Positions 31,390 through 44,163 are shown, counted from the first letter of the stretch. The stretch: DNA of 64,000 nucleotides from Misgurnus anguillicaudatus (GCF_027580225.2 NC_073358.2:28050501-28114500), one strand, 5' to 3'. Notes: a model not told the origin generated them from the letters alone. Numbers and translations are program-made.

Positions 31390-31922
31390 TACTGTGCAAA
31401 AGTCTTAGGCCACCGTTGTCAACTTTGTTGTTTTGGCAAAGTTTTAATGTTCATCCATATTTATTTTTCACTCTTTTTTAAGATACAAACAGAAAATACA
31501 GTACAGGAAATGTGTACACAAAATTAAATGTTTCAGAACTAAATGTCTTCTTCAGGCATCAGTCAGTATTTAGTGTGACCTCTCTTGCCACAAAACACAT
31601 CTAGAGCTTTTTTAAGGAGACTAAAATCCTAACTAAAAAACTAAAAGTTATTTGAAAAAAAAAATAGGATTTAATTTCATTTAGATTTAAGAGATCCTGC
31701 AGTTTCCTGCTATTGCTCAAGTGGAAGGGGAGTTTACCCTAAATACTTGACACTTCAGCTTATACTTTTATACAGTTTTTAATACTACATACACATTTCT
31801 TGTATTTTCTGGTTGTATTGTATTAAAGAGACTGAGAAATAATTATATATGATCATATACAAATGCAAAAACAACAAATCTAATGGTAGCATGATGCGCT
31901 AAGACTTTTGCATAGTACTGTA
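31390..31922. mobile_element. mariner/Tc1-type MITE, copy 1
   Basis: TA-flanked. Inverted ends CTGTGCAAAAGTCTTAGGCC and the complement of CTAAGACTTTTGCATAG. Also present in opposite orientation at 52814-53330, sharing TTTAGTGTGACCTCTCTTG. No transposase. Confidence 0.75.
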
Positions 31923-32389
31923 TATGACATTGTATTTACAAATGATGAAACCAAATAGTGAGTTCGTAACAGTTGAACGTCTTGACTTATCTACCAAATA
32001 TAAACAGTTTTTTTTTCTTGCGGAAGGTGTACATTCGATAAAAATGAACTAATAAAATATTCAAATCAATATTTTCCTTACCTCACAAATTAGATAAATA
32101 GCTATGTAATAAGAGGAAAAATGTAGAGGCAGCCAGTTGTTATCGTGAAATAACCCCTCCGCTTTGCGTCAGGTCTTGATCACACTGTCTGGGCTTATTT
32201 TTTCAAGCTTCCTATACATTATCCCATAGATATTAATGTTTTAAACACATTTATATTAAAATATACAATAAATTTCTGGTTACTTCTGATACAAAGATCG
32301 CCAAGTATGAATGGGTGCTACATACAGTATAGTTGCATTGGGAAGACTAGCAATGCTTGGGTCATGGGTGTGGCTCAGATGACTACTCA
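31923..32389. other. intron, nothing recognised
   Basis: AT-rich sequence with no supportable repeat ends or exon. Confidence 0.4.
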
Positions 32390-32945
32390 CAGTATGATGA
32401 CACCCTTAAAGGGGTCAGGTCACAGCGTGAAATCTGACTTTTTCCATGTTTAAGTGCTATAATTGGGTCCCCAGTGCTTTTATTAACCTAGAAAATGTGA
32501 AAAAGATCAACCCAGTAACGTTGTTTTGGTAAACCATTCTCTACAAGTATGTGAAAAATTTGGTCGTTCAGATTTCACCTGTTTTGTGAGGTAGGTAGCA
32601 AGGCCAGTTACAATAATACCCCCCCTTAATCTGCACTATCCAACCACAGCATTGCCATTTAGTGCAGAGAAAAAGAAAGAGAGAAAATAATTGACAGCAC
32701 TATTTAGTTCAATTGTAACAAACCACCATTATTGTGATCAGTGTTTGTATTTCATCAGCTCATTTGCATTTTAAACGATACGCCCAAAAACGGCACACGT
32801 TTGCTCAGGCCTACAAAATGGCAATTTTAACATGCTATAATTAATTATCTGTGGAGTATTTTGAGCTAAAACTTCACATACGCACTCTGAGGACACCAAA
32901 TACTTATTTTACATCTTAAAACAAATCTCATAATATGACCTATTT
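32390..32945. repeat. repeat mosaic shared with 18534-19350 and 62830
   Basis: 32400-32740 carries TTTTTCCATGTTTAAGTGCT, found again at 62860 and in reverse near 19320. 32820-32945 is the reverse complement of the older repeat split at 10505/18534. Non-coding. Confidence 0.65.
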
Positions 32946-34559
32946 GAAACACTTGACATTTAGGTAGTGCAATAGTGCTAGGAACATTATTCTTTGGTTT
33001 AATCTGTTCATACTAGCATTCTGACTGCAGTTTTGCAACATTTTCATTTGATTTCAGGTGACAAATAAACTAAAAAGTAGTAATCTAGTGTAGCTCAGGA
33101 GTCATTAGTGTTGATGGTTGTCAGATCACTTAATAGGTATTTCCATGATGTCAACAAAAATGTAGAACATTTATTTTTTTAGATGCATAAGATTTATGTG
33201 TGTGAAACAGAAAAGGACAAATGACAGATCTGCATGTTTGATCACAGCTTGTAATTCACTTGTGTCTTTATATTATTTTTAGCTTGATTATCTGGAACAG
33301 GTGGGGCAGATTGGCCCGTTCATAAGCCCTAACACGTTACCTAGCCGTAAGCAATCTAATTGAATATGTAATGCAAAACTAGAATTACAAAGAAACCTTT
33401 GTGGTGTATTTTAGTAACACAATTACTTTAATCTCTTTGGGAATCTATGTAATGAGTATTGTTAAAGGTCACGTTCTTCCTGATCCCATTTTTCAAACTT
33501 TAGTTAGTGTGTAATGTTGCTGTTAGAGCATAAATAATACCTGCAAAATGATAAAGCTCAAAGTTCACTGCCAGGCGATTTATTTTCTTTAACAGAAGTC
33601 CCCTTTTAAAGCCTACAGCGAACAGCCAGTTTGGACTACAGCCTTCTACTTCCTGATTGAATGAAGTCAATAAAACAGTTTTTGACTGAACTCCGCCCAC
33701 AGGAATTCATTGGTTTTGGGCAGTATGCCCCATTTTGAGATCATCCTATCGTCAGTCTGTGAGATCGCCGATACACAATAGTACTGGGGGGGGCGGTACT
33801 TTACTCATTTATTTATTTTTTAATTTTTGACTCATTTATGACAAGTCACTTGATTAGTCAAGGAAAATGAAGCTAGTGCAACACTGTCATGACCGCGACT
33901 TTCTTAAAACTGATGCCATCAATCCGAGTTCATCATTAAATTCCTGCGTACCAGGGAGCGGGAACGACAAACTCACTGTTTTTAATGCTCACATAACACA
34001 TGTTGTTTCTGCATTTCTGATATTAATCTGGAGTACCTATAGAGTAGTATGACATCCTTTATATCTCCGAAGAGTCTTTAGTTTAATCAGATTTATAAAA
34101 GAAAGATTAGCTTTACAGAATCTTTACGATAACGTACGAAAAAATGAAGGAGGAGGAGTTATTACCATGGGTGGAGCGAGTACGAGTCATGCAACACTAT
34201 ACAACACTTATAACTTATGATTCACTACATGTTCGTGTCATTTATATAATATGCACACGCCTATTTCCAACATAAGACTTACCGCATGCAACTCATGACC
34301 CGGTTGGGAAAATCCAGCGCATCAAACACACACGCAAAACTCTGCTGCTACCCCGGATAATAAACTATATCCATTGTTTTTATAAGGCTGGATGTCTTCT
34401 CCTTACATCCAAAAACAGGTCAGAGCTAGAGTCCAAGACGTGTGCATTAATCCAGGTGCGTGCAAGAAGGAATCTGCGCGTGTTACAAGCTCTCTCGCAC
34501 AATGTGAAGCCCACAAACCCTCTCATGCAAGAAAAAGCATGCAATGCACACGTTAATGT
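32946..34559. other. intron, nothing recognised
   Basis: No exon with matching phase and no inverted-repeat ends found. A run of G at 33786-33793 and several short open frames are not informative. Confidence 0.35.
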
Positions 34560-34800
34560 CAGGGTTCCCACGGCTCCTTGAAATCCTTGATAGTTTGTGA
34601 ATCTGGGGGGGAAAAAATCAAGGCCCGGGGAAGTTTTTGAAAATATACACAGATAGTATACATAGATACAGGTCATTGAAAGTGCTTGAAACTATTTTAT
34701 GCAAGAAGTTTTCTGAAAAAAAATCCATATCATTCCCTGTGTTAGTGTAGGATAATATCATAAAATTCTAGACTTTTAAAGCACATGTGCTAAACTGATT
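34560..34800 (+). mobile_element. hAT fragment, CAGGGTTCCCAC type
   Basis: Begins CAGGGTTCCCACGGCTCCTT and includes TCCTTGATAGTTTGTGAATC, typical of a fish hAT family. No right terminus was found. Confidence 0.5.
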
Positions 34801-34885
34801 GCTTTAAATGCTTAAATCTTCTGTATGCCAATGTTGATTCATATCAAAATGCTTTTTGCATAGTTTTTTTTTGTTGCATGAAATC

Positions 34886-35145
34886 GTCTCGGGTTACGTA
34901 TGTAACTGTTGTTCCCTGAGAAGGGAACAATACGCTGCGTCTCCCTTGCCATACTTCCTGCGTCCCTGTAATTTCAGATAGCGATATACTTGCTGGCTCC
35001 CGCGTCACCCTGTCTTTGTCATTAAGCCTCACCATTGGTTAAATTTGATATACACATTCAGACGCACTTACCCCTGGAGGCGTCCCCAAAATGTCACGCA
35101 GTGATGCAGCGCGAGTTCCCTCGAAAGGGAACTGTAACAATGTAT
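34886..35145. mobile_element. DIRS-like terminal fragment
   Basis: CGGGTTACGTATGTAACTG followed by GTTCCCTGAGAAGGGAAC resembles the DIRS right end at 18345 (GTTACATATGTAAC and GTTCCCTGAAGGAAGGGAAC). The far end has CGAGTTCCCTCGAAAGGGAA. No coding. Confidence 0.5.
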
Positions 35146-36822
35146 CTTAAAAGGTAACACATGCACATACAAAAATTATGCACATACAAAATTATTACTT
35201 GTACAGCAGCCTTTGCAGGATATGTGACAAAACACTTGCTTCAGCATATTTAAATTTCAAATCATATGTTTGAGAACTACTCCTAACATGTCCACTTCAT
35301 CAGGTAGGATCTTATGAGGACTACTTCAACAGGAATAAATGAAATAGTGACTGAAAAAATTTATAAACTTTACATTTAAACAGTGATTTTGACAGTGATT
35401 AATAAACACAAATGGAACTGTTTTAAGTATGGTGCATTATTTCTTATTATATGGAATCGGGAATCGTTAGGCAGAACTGGAACCGGAATCAGAACCGGAA
35501 CATTTCTTACAAAACCCATCCCTACACGTGAAACATGAACACATGTTATATTGTGCACTGTAAACATGACCAAAACTTCAAAAACACAGAAAAAATGGGA
35601 CCTTTAAAGTACAGATATATATCTGTTTAGTCTTTAATGAAGCGTTCGTTATTTTGCCACTGAACTGCTGCAGTTAATAGTCCATGTGATTTTTTCATGC
35701 TTCACACAGTTGTGCGTTTACCTGTAGTTAAAGTTGGCAAAATACTTACCGTGGAAGTTTGACCGTGCCATAAAGTACGTTTCGGTTTCAGAAGAAGATG
35801 AAAATCATTCCATTCCATCTCATTTGCTTATAGCCGCAGTAGTTGTGCAGGAGATGAGGTTACTTTTCCTGTGTTACGCTCTAGGTTTTATGTTGATATT
35901 CCAGAGAAGCTGACAGAGGAGGAATTGATGCGTATCCAGATTAAAAAAAAATACGTTCTGAAGAATCGTCGCAAACAAAAAACAAAAAAGGTCAGATGGA
36001 AAATGATTGTAATTTGATTCGCGTACTGGCCGAGAAGATGAAAGATAAGCATAACTGAATTCTAATATGACTAAAAACGAAGTCTGAGGGTAGGTGTTTA
36101 AATAAACATTCATGTCTACAGTTTGAATAAAGAGAACTTTATAAAGTATCACCGAAACCAAGGTGTAGCGCATTTTGTTTTAGGTGTGTCAAGTACCATG
36201 TCAAGTTCATGTGGGAGCTGCAGGTTCGATTCTGACCCACCTTGATTCTGGTCAGCTGGTAGATCTTTGAAGTCTTCCTGTAGCATTATGTTTGTGTGTC
36301 GTAATTTTCCAGAGAACTTAAGAAAGACTGAAGAATGACACTTAGCCGAAATTTCCCAGAATCACAATTTAAATGCCCAAAATAACAAAAGAACTAGTCA
36401 TCTCATAAATTCCAAGTTATAAGCGATATTTAAAGCATTGTGGTTCTTTTGGGTCGTTGTTTGAGTGGGTTAATGTGGTATCGTCGTTGTAGTTGGTTCT
36501 GCAGCGATCTTCACCTTTTAGGTTTGTGAATGTGGGAAAAATGGGTGGAGTCAATAAACTGATAGTAATAGATGGTTATGTTGAGGCTTTAACTGATGAT
36601 TCAGTAAATAAATTAATGATAAGATTACTGCTTTATAACTGATTGCAGTGGAGAAAAATGGTCTCTGTATTGTGTAATGTGTCTTTATCATTGGTTTTTA
36701 TATTAGCTATCTGAATATTTATCGGAAAAGTAATATTGTTGGAAGCAGGGGGGTATAAAAATAACAAGGCAAGAGTTCAACATCAATCTCTTTTTGTCTC
36801 TTATTTCTTTTCCCTGCTACAG
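35146..36822. other. intron with small repeat scraps
   Basis: 35437-35525 ends CCCATCCCTA, an hAT-type right end. 35526-35610 matches 43575-43660 (TGAAACATGAACAC and AAAATGGGACCTTT). Around 36221 a GGTTCGATTCT B-box-like string may be a SINE scrap. Nothing else is supported. Confidence 0.4.
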
Positions 36823-36927
36823 CTCAGAGAAAGAGCAGCTAGCTGAGGAAGATGAAGATGACCTGAAGGAGGTGTTGGACCTGAGGAAGATCGCAGTTCA
36901 GCTGTTACAGCAAGAGCAGCAGAACAG
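36823..36927 (+). CDS. unidentified host gene, exon 4
   Basis: 105 nt between acceptor ccctgctacag and donor GTTAAA. Phase 2 in and out. It reads SEKEQLAEEDEDDLKEVLDL then RKIAVQLLQQEQQN: an acidic run followed by a Leu/Gln-rich heptad-like segment, suggesting a coiled coil. Joined to exon 3 it forms the most structured part of the visible protein. The donor is weaker than consensus. Confidence 0.66.
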
Positions 36928-37318
36928 GTTAAATCTCCTTGTTAAAGCACATGAGGTGCATGCAAAGAAAGATAATGATGCCCCTGCGTTCCATCTGGCA
37001 CCCTTTATAGAAACATAATTTTTAGGCTACACCTTTCATCTCCTTTGCACTGCTATGCGTCTTGTCTTTTTCTGTCTTGTGTCTCATCCCGGTAACTCAA
37101 ATTACTCCTGTATTCCAAGTAATAGAAAGTAGGTCTACATAACTTCAATATACACATGGTTGTGTAAAGGATTAAAGTATGGCAAGTAGTCGTATTTGAA
37201 TATTTTCACTCTTAGTAAGGATGTGTTAATTTTTTACACATCTTTGTGCGATATCATTTTAATACATTATGTGTCATTTTGTGTTAAAAGTAACACAAAA
37301 TGTGTTGTTTCAATAATC

Positions 37319-38281
37319 CCATTCACACAGACCTTTGGTCCCAGTAAAATTGCCAGACTAGCTTCTGTGTAAACGCAAACACGTCCCGCAAATCTTCTGG
37401 GATCGTTACCGGAAAGAAGACCTAGTAAGATACCCAGAAAACCCTCTGTGTGAACAAGAAGCCGAAACAATGCCGTAATGGGCGTGTCCTAGTGAGAACG
37501 CGCGTGTCATCGCAACAAAAGTTATGGTTCAGCTCTTTAAAAAGAGAGATTTACATGCAGATCAACATTCACGACGAGAAATGTCGTAAACTAGATTGAA
37601 GCAGTTATCAGGAAATGATAAACGAGACGCATAAACAATGCTGGGCATGCTGTAGTGAGGATGAGCGTGTCATGGCAACATGAAGTTGGTTCAACTCTTT
37701 AAAATTAGAGATTTACATATAATACAACATTCACGACGAGAAATGACAGCAAACTGGACTGACGCAGATATCAGGTAAGTTAGCTCGTCACTTATTGGGC
37801 TGAAGCGGAGATCATTCAGCAGCATAAAACAATATTGCGTCAAGTGCTTATTTGAGCTTATAATAAACAAAAATGCCTGCGCGTCATACCAACAAGATAT
37901 ATCGTTCAGCTCCTCAAAACGGGTTTAAATGCATATTAACAATCACAATGAGAAATGTCCTATAACTGGATTAAAGCAGAGATGAGGAACCTTGTCAAAA
38001 ATCCACTCTGAAGTTGAGATCATTCACCAGCATTAGAACGGCGCGTCACGCTCCTTTATAGTCTTATCATAAACAAAAATGAGTGTTTTTTGGAGAGAGA
38101 AATAATAAATAATATGCAAACTTCAGAGTCAGACCCTGCGTAGAAGAAAGTGCAGGACACATGTCTTTCCGGGATCTTGCAGATTCTGGCAAATCATTGG
38201 CAGTGTGAATGAACAAAAAATGTCAGAAAAATACAGGGGGCATTTCCCGTGTATTTTCCGGAATGTCTGTGTGAAAAGGGC
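37319..38281. mobile_element. hAT element with internal tandem repeats
   Basis: Ends CCATTCACACAGACC and GTCTGTGTGAAAAGGGC. Flanks CAATAATC and CAATAATG match at 7 of 8 positions. Inside are about three diverged repeats, starting near 37503, 37666 and 37880. Confidence 0.7.
37503..38090 (+). repeat. tandem repeat, about three diverged units of 160-215 bp
   Basis: Each unit contains CGTGTCAT-like, TTCAGCTCTTTAAAA-like and CACGACGAGAAATG-like blocks. Units begin near 37503, 37666 and 37880, with a partial one near 38041. Confidence 0.65.
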
Positions 38282-38792
38282 CAATAATGACACAGAGATG
38301 GGTGGATTCTGGGACAGCGCATTTAGTGTGTTGTTCCAGAATCAACACTAATGTGTTGTTTTTAACACATTCGTTCTAAGAGTGTTCATGTAGATATCCA
38401 TGTAATATTACACTGGTTTTGAGGTATAGCCACCAGTATAGCCATGTGTTTTTAGGAGTTCATCATGTTAAAACATCTGGACAGTGTGGACAGCTTGACA
38501 CTAGTTTTCAAATGTTGTTTAAACTTCACACACAATGTCCACAGATGTCTGCAGCTTTTTATTGCTCTTTAGTCTTCACATTGCTCACAGCTGGTGAGTT
38601 GACCTCATTTTTATTTTACCAACCGAATTGTCGACCATCCTGACCAATCTAACTACTCCACTTTCATTAGAAAATATCCTGATAATTTACTCATCACCAT
38701 GTCATCCAAGATGTTTGTCTTTCTTTCTTCGGTCAGAAAATGAAATTCATTTTTCTGAGGAAAACATTCCAGGATTTTTCTCCATACTGTAT

Positions 38793-39047
38793 ACGCAGGG
38801 GTTCCCAACATTTTTCAATTCAAGGCCCCCTAGTTGCCCACAACAATATTTGAGGCCTCCCACTCACTAAATTGTTTCCACATAAAATGAAATAGAACTT
38901 GGAAAATAAGAAACATCTTGATTTTTGCTTGTTATAGTTTATTTTAATGCTTGTTTTATCCAATTTTTTTCATCATTTTAAGACATCTTGAGGCTCCCTT
39001 GGAAATCTGCTGAGGCCCCCCTGTGGGCTCGGACCCCTGGTTGGCAA
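38793..39047. mobile_element. hAT/Charlie-type MITE
   Basis: Starts CAGGGGTTCCCAACATTTTT and ends with the complement of a CAGCAGTGTTTGCCAACC start. CTGTATA occurs just outside each end. Inserted in the long-inverted-repeat element. Confidence 0.55.
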
Positions 39048-39231
39048 ACACTGCTGTATAGTTTACTTCAGTGGCTACAAAGACATTAATTAGTGTAGTT
39101 GCACATACAACAACTAAAGTTCTCCTTCTCCACACTTGTAAACACTGAAGTTGTGGTTGAAAAGTACACTTTTTGGGTAAAAATGGGGATCATTTTGCTG
39201 GATAAGACCCTTATGCCTCAGTTGGGATCAT

Positions 39232-40100
39232 TTAGAGGCTATTTACACCTGGTATTAAGATGCGCGATCGGATTATATGTGGACAATGCTAAAGATAGGT
39301 GTAAACAGGGCATAAAACGTATTCGACTGGATTGCTTTTGCGGTAAAGGCACGCATGTGATCGAATGCGTTCGCGCAGCCACAAAAGTGAAGTAAAAGTG
39401 ACATGCTTGTTAAGTATGCAACACATACTCGAAATGTGACCTCTACATTTAACCTATCTCAGTGGGTAGTAAACACATGCACTGTAAGTGAACACACACG
39501 GAGCTATCCCAGCGCCCGGGGAGAAATTTGGGTTAAGGTGCCTAGCTCAAGGGCACCACAGTCGCAGCCTCCGAGCTGTGAGACTTTTCAATTCAACTTT
39601 GAAGATTTATACTAAGCTTTAATTACATTTATGGGATACTGCAGAATTTTTGTAGGCGTCAGAGACAATTTGCACCGGTCATTTGGCCATTTTCAGTTTG
39701 TTAAGGACCGTATCCCTCTAGAAAATCAACATCACACCTCCAAAAAACGAACTATAGCAGCACAATAACAAAAAAAGAAATTCTATGAGAACGTCTCATC
39801 ATCCCAAGGTGAAGGAGGCTTATTTGTTGTGTTTAAATAACCGCCTTATCTCCGCCTATTGATCTAATGTAATGTACCAAGCACAATGTTTTCCATTGGA
39901 CATGACTTTTAGCGCGAACTCACAGTCTTCAGCGCAATCTTTAGACTTTTATTGATAAAACTGAAGCAGTTAATCTCTGCCTCTTTCATTTTGCAAGTGT
40001 TTGAAAGTTGCTTTAGCTTATTTAATCAAATAAGAAATATTTGAAAAAATATATATAAGAAAGTTTAGAAATATCAGAGAAAGCTCTTGACAGTAGAGCA
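39232..40100. mobile_element. fragment of the 53746 MITE family, with an insertion
   Basis: Left end GGCTATTTACACCTGGTATT, then ATCGAATGCGTTCG, as at 53940. 39930-40095 (TTTATTGATAAAACTGAAGC, GAGAAAGCTCTT) matches 54055-54165. The right terminus is missing. Confidence 0.5.
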
Positions 40101-40101
40101 G

Positions 40102-40500
40102 CGTTTCTCAAAATGCAGGGCCGGCTCCACTAGTGGGGAATAGGAACATTACAAGTGGGGCGTGACAAACGGGAGGAAATTTGGTCATTTTTGTGCCCAT
40201 CTCTATTAATTCCTTTATTTGTTGACCATACACTCAAAACGACACATTTAAATATAAGCCTAACATAAAACAACATCAGACTGTGATGGCACATGGAACC
40301 ATAACCTACAAGAATGTATTAACGTCGGAATGTAAATTGAAGCGGAACAAAAACATTAATGTGGAGAGACGGTATAGGCACTAGCGGGTATAAAGGTTAA
40401 CAATGGATAAGTTTGTGACACAGAATGAAAAGAAAACTGGAGATTCAGCACCAGCAGAGAAAATCAAGACAGACATTGAAACTGCAGTTTGGGCCTTCAA
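40102..40500 (+). pseudogene. hAT element 5' piece with start of a transposase
   Basis: CAGCGTTTCTCAAAATGCAG is an hAT-type terminus. An ATG at 40403 opens MDKFVTQNEKKTGDSAPAEK, which resembles the N-terminus of ZBED-type hAT transposases. The frame reaches only about 30 residues before the fragment ends, so no BED finger or catalytic domain is present. Confidence 0.45.
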
Positions 40501-40660
40501 ACCTTTGGGGTTATTTGAAGTCCACTATATGGAGAAAAATCCTGGAATGTTTTCCTGAAAAAACTTTTTGACTGAAGAAAAAAGATATTAACATCTTGGA
40601 TGACATGGGGGTGAGTAAATTATCTACAAATTTTCTTATGAAAGTTGAATAATCCATTAA

Positions 40661-42317
40661 CTACACCAAGATGATGAATTTGATTCCCAGGAAACACATA
40701 CCAATGTATGTCATAAATACACTAAGTGTTAGCCAAACACATACATAACATATTAAATACATAAGGAATAATTGAAGACGGGCCATTAAAGTATTTGAAA
40801 AAATGCACACCCAAGGTGGTAATGTCGCAGGTGTGCATTATTTTTAAATAATTCAAATGACTGGAGTCAATTATACTGCTTATACCACAGTTAACACAGA
40901 CATTGCTAAATCTCTGGTGGTTATATTAAGACATTTGACAGGTTAGGTGTGTGTTTATCGAAACATAATGTATACTCGTGAAACATTTTTCAACTAATCA
41001 GAATAAAGCATTCAACAGCCCCATAAGAGTTCATAAGAGATGAAAGTTTAGCGGTTCTGTTAATGTATTAGGATCAGTCCCTCTCTTTGTACTAACAAAT
41101 GAATCACCATATTCCTCCTGTTCTTCCATCTCCTCCTCCATTGCTTCCTGCTTCTCTTCCTAACCCTGGGATTTGAATGGTGCACACATGACACATGACT
41201 GTCAGGCGGCGGTCCTTAATATGTAGGGCAGAGAGTCTAATACATCGTAGAAGAGCAGCTGGCAGAGCTCACAGGTAGAAGATGACATATGTGTGTCTAT
41301 ATGTGTTTATATGTTTGTCTAGTTTTTTGGATCATTTTTGACAGACGTTAAGTGTACGTTTTTGTGTTGGCACTTACGGTCCAATATTGATATTCGCATG
41401 ACATGAAATTGCATGTGTGGATGTCATTGTAAAATAGATTGAACATTTTCCAATAGCATGCCACAGTTCCCCATAATGCCTTGGACTTAAGAAGAAATGG
41501 AAACAGACTCTTTTGCACTTCTTAGTTTAGCTATCAGAAAAGTAGCACTTTAATACGTTTAGAAGATTAATATAAATTCTAAACCAGTAAGGTGTTTAAC
41601 ATATCATTGCTCAAGACTCTAAACAATCAGATTCTCAACTCCAGTCCTCGGAGCCCCCCTCCAAAAACATTTTTGATGTCTCCATATATAAAACACGGGT
41701 CAGTTCACCTCACTTTGGCTTGGTTAGCTTTTCCATTGAGTTTAGAATTAGGTGTGTCGTTATATTTGCGCTGCCTACTGCTGTCACATCATACAAATGA
41801 AAGCGTCGTTGTACATTCCCATACATTCATTTATTTCCCAGTCCACCACAAAATTAAAATTGACCACCACAAATAGATGTTTGCACATCGCGTTTATCAC
41901 TACCTCTGTCTCACATGACAGTTTCTGTACAAACACCCGTGGAGTTGCGAAAAAGTATTGCGGCTGGAAACATTGTAACCCTAAAAAGTGTTGGAAGTGT
42001 GGTTTTACGGATGGAAATGCTACACCACACACATAGGCACCAATCCCGTGGGTGCTCTGGGGCTGGGCTCGATCACCCACCGAAATGGCCAAGAACATGT
42101 TCTCATTTGCTTCACATTTCGCGTCGAAAATTCATGCAGAAAACGCGCCGCGCCGCTTTCTTCCTTTTAGAAGCACGTGGGCGTCCAGAGTGCATGTCGT
42201 TGCTAAGTAACCTAAGCATTGCTTGACGTTGTGACGAGCACCCACTGGTGGAAAAAGAAACCGGCGTCTGAAACGCATATCTGATCCTTGTTTACATTTT
42301 TATACTTTCAAATATAT
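40661..42317. other. intron, nothing firmly recognised
   Basis: Includes a pyrimidine-rich tract (41105-41165). Around 42040-42240, paired strings GGGTGCTC and GAGCACCC hint at an old repeat. No exon keeps phase. Confidence 0.35.
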
Positions 42318-42325
42318 GTATGCAT

Positions 42326-43488
42326 TAGGGATGGGACGATTACCAGTTTTACGATTCACCATGATAAAATGTCCTGACGGTTAGTATTATCGTTTAAAAT
42401 GTAATTATAATTACAACCGTGTTTGATTACCGTGATTTTGAAAACTCACGGTAAATCCTCTCCAGCCAGAATCAGCTTGACGCAGGCGCGCGCATGCAAC
42501 ATTGGTTTTTGCACGAGAAGGCATGGCGGAAGGCAGTAACAGGTGCACTGTGTTTTAATGCGTTGCTTATGTATGCATTTGATGTTCTTATATAAGGTAC
42601 TGTTCATTAAAACAGGTTCATACATCTCAGGGCTACATGTTAAAGTTCATTTAATGCAGGGGTGTCCAATACGACCAGTCGATCGCACATGCAATGCCGG
42701 TAGATCGCACATAAGTTAATAACTGTGTATGCTGCTCCACGCCTCCACAAGCTTCAAAAAACAAAGCGCCAAATTGGCATTATGGTCTTAGAAACAAGTC
42801 TTTTTGTGTTGTTGCGCATTTCTTCTCAAGTGTGTTTTTATAAATCTTATGCCTGCCCGCTGCAGCGGAGTCGTCTAACTTCCGAATTTGGATGCACATT
42901 CTTGCCTTCATGGAGGAGTTGATCCACAGGCACGGTGTATGTGCGCGCGATCGATCGACTGACCGAACGAGAGAGAGATGCTTCTGATAATGTTGTCATT
43001 TTCTAGTTTATTTAATCAAAACCGCATCTCCGCTATTCCGCTATAAGGAGAACTCGGCATGTACTCAAGGATTTTTTTAACTCCTTAAAAAGAATGATAA
43101 TGCTGACAGCCCTAAATTCAACGTGGAGATAGTCCTCCTAACACGCATTTAAAGTGTTATTAAAAAATGTAACGGTGTTTTGTTAAAAAATGTTTTTTAG
43201 CAGGTAGGTCTTGTCGGCTTTATCATTTTAAAAGTAGATTGCCACACAAAAAAGGCTGGACACCCCTGATTTAATTTTTTTATGCTTAAAAAAGTGCATA
43301 TAGCTGCTAATTGTATTTGTTGTTTGCTGATTTTCAAAAATAAAACTTGTTAAAATGTTCTCAGTGTGTGTATCAGTTCTTTTTGAACATTTCCATCTCA
43401 ATTTAAGAAAACCATGATAATATTGATAACCGTGATAACTTTGGTCACTATAATCATAATATGAAATTTTCTAACCATCCCATCCCTA
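42326..43488. mobile_element. hAT element, TAGGGATGGGACGAT type
   Basis: Ends TAGGGATGGGACGATTACC and ACCATCCCATCCCTA. The 8-bp duplication GTATGCAT is exact at 42318-42325 and 43489-43496. Subterminal TCACCATGATAAAATG and ACCATGATAATATTG strings repeat. Carries a second hAT at 42657-43268. Confidence 0.88.
42657..43268. mobile_element. hAT/Charlie-type MITE nested in another hAT
   Basis: Ends CAGGGGTGTCCAATACGACC and GGCTGGACACCCCTG. Flanks ATTTAATG and ATTTAATT match at 7 of 8 positions. The start AGTCGATCGCAC...GTAGATCGC is characteristic of this type. Confidence 0.82.
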
Positions 43489-43496
43489 GTATGCAT

Positions 43497-44163
43497 TATA
43501 TATAAGCCTAAATGCATCAATGCTTGTGTGCACATCGCTATAGAGAGAAGTAAATTGTGTGAAAAAGAATGTGTTTTTTACATGTGAAACATGAACACTT
43601 GTTATATTGCACACCATAAACACAATCATAGCTTCAAAAACACAGGAAAAACGGGACCTTTATCCAATCCAATAAGCGGGTTAACGCATTTCCAAATATC
43701 TGTTGTTTCATACTGCCTTTTATGTGGTTTATACTGTTCAAACAAAAGACTAATGAAGTTGAATATAGCGTGTCAACAAAAACTGCTTTTTGGCACTTGT
43801 TTAAAGAAAACCTTCTACAGAGATGACTGAAACAGGAAGCCATGATGTTGATAGGTGTTCCTGACATGTGAGCAGATGACCCCATAATTTAACAGCTTTT
43901 GTTTGGAAGAATATTGTATGGACCCGAGGAATGATTGCTTTCCAGAGAACTGTTTTTGGTTTTGGAAATAGTAAGTGTAATAGAGGTGTTGTAGGCAAGT
44001 GATTTGCTTTTGTTACAGGAAGAAGGGCTTTTTCGTGAGGAGAAATTTTATCAAGCTGTTTCTTGATACTGTTTTCATATTTTTGCACGTTCAACTTGTT
44101 CTGTCCTAAAACCTTTTCCAGGAAATTTGTTATAAAAGACATGGTATTTTTCTGATCTTACAG
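43497..44163. other. intron upstream of exon 5
   Basis: 43570-43660 repeats the MITE end also seen at 35526. The remainder shows nothing; the minus-strand open frame 43801-44142 has no recognisable domain. Confidence 0.35.

Larger units (their letters stand above)
37207..38384. mobile_element. MITE with CACTCTTAG ends, interrupted
   Basis: CACTCTTAG...GATGTGTTAA at the left and TTAACACATTCGTTCTAAGAGTG at the right are inverted. An hAT element occupies 37319-38281. Confidence 0.65.
38658..40660. mobile_element. long-inverted-repeat element, copy 3, heavily interrupted
   Basis: Left end ATCCTGATAATTTACTCATC; right end GGTGAGTAAATTATC then TTTTCTTATG. The middle GATAAGACCCTTATGCCTCA matches the family. 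Insertions at 38793, 39232 and about 40102 split it. Confidence 0.65.

Noticed and set aside
41784..42226. Cluster of overlapping 94-104-codon frames
   Set aside because: No motifs, overlapping on both strands, in repeat-like sequence.
43801..44142. 113-codon minus-strand frame
   Set aside because: Intronic, no recognisable domain, opposite to the host gene.
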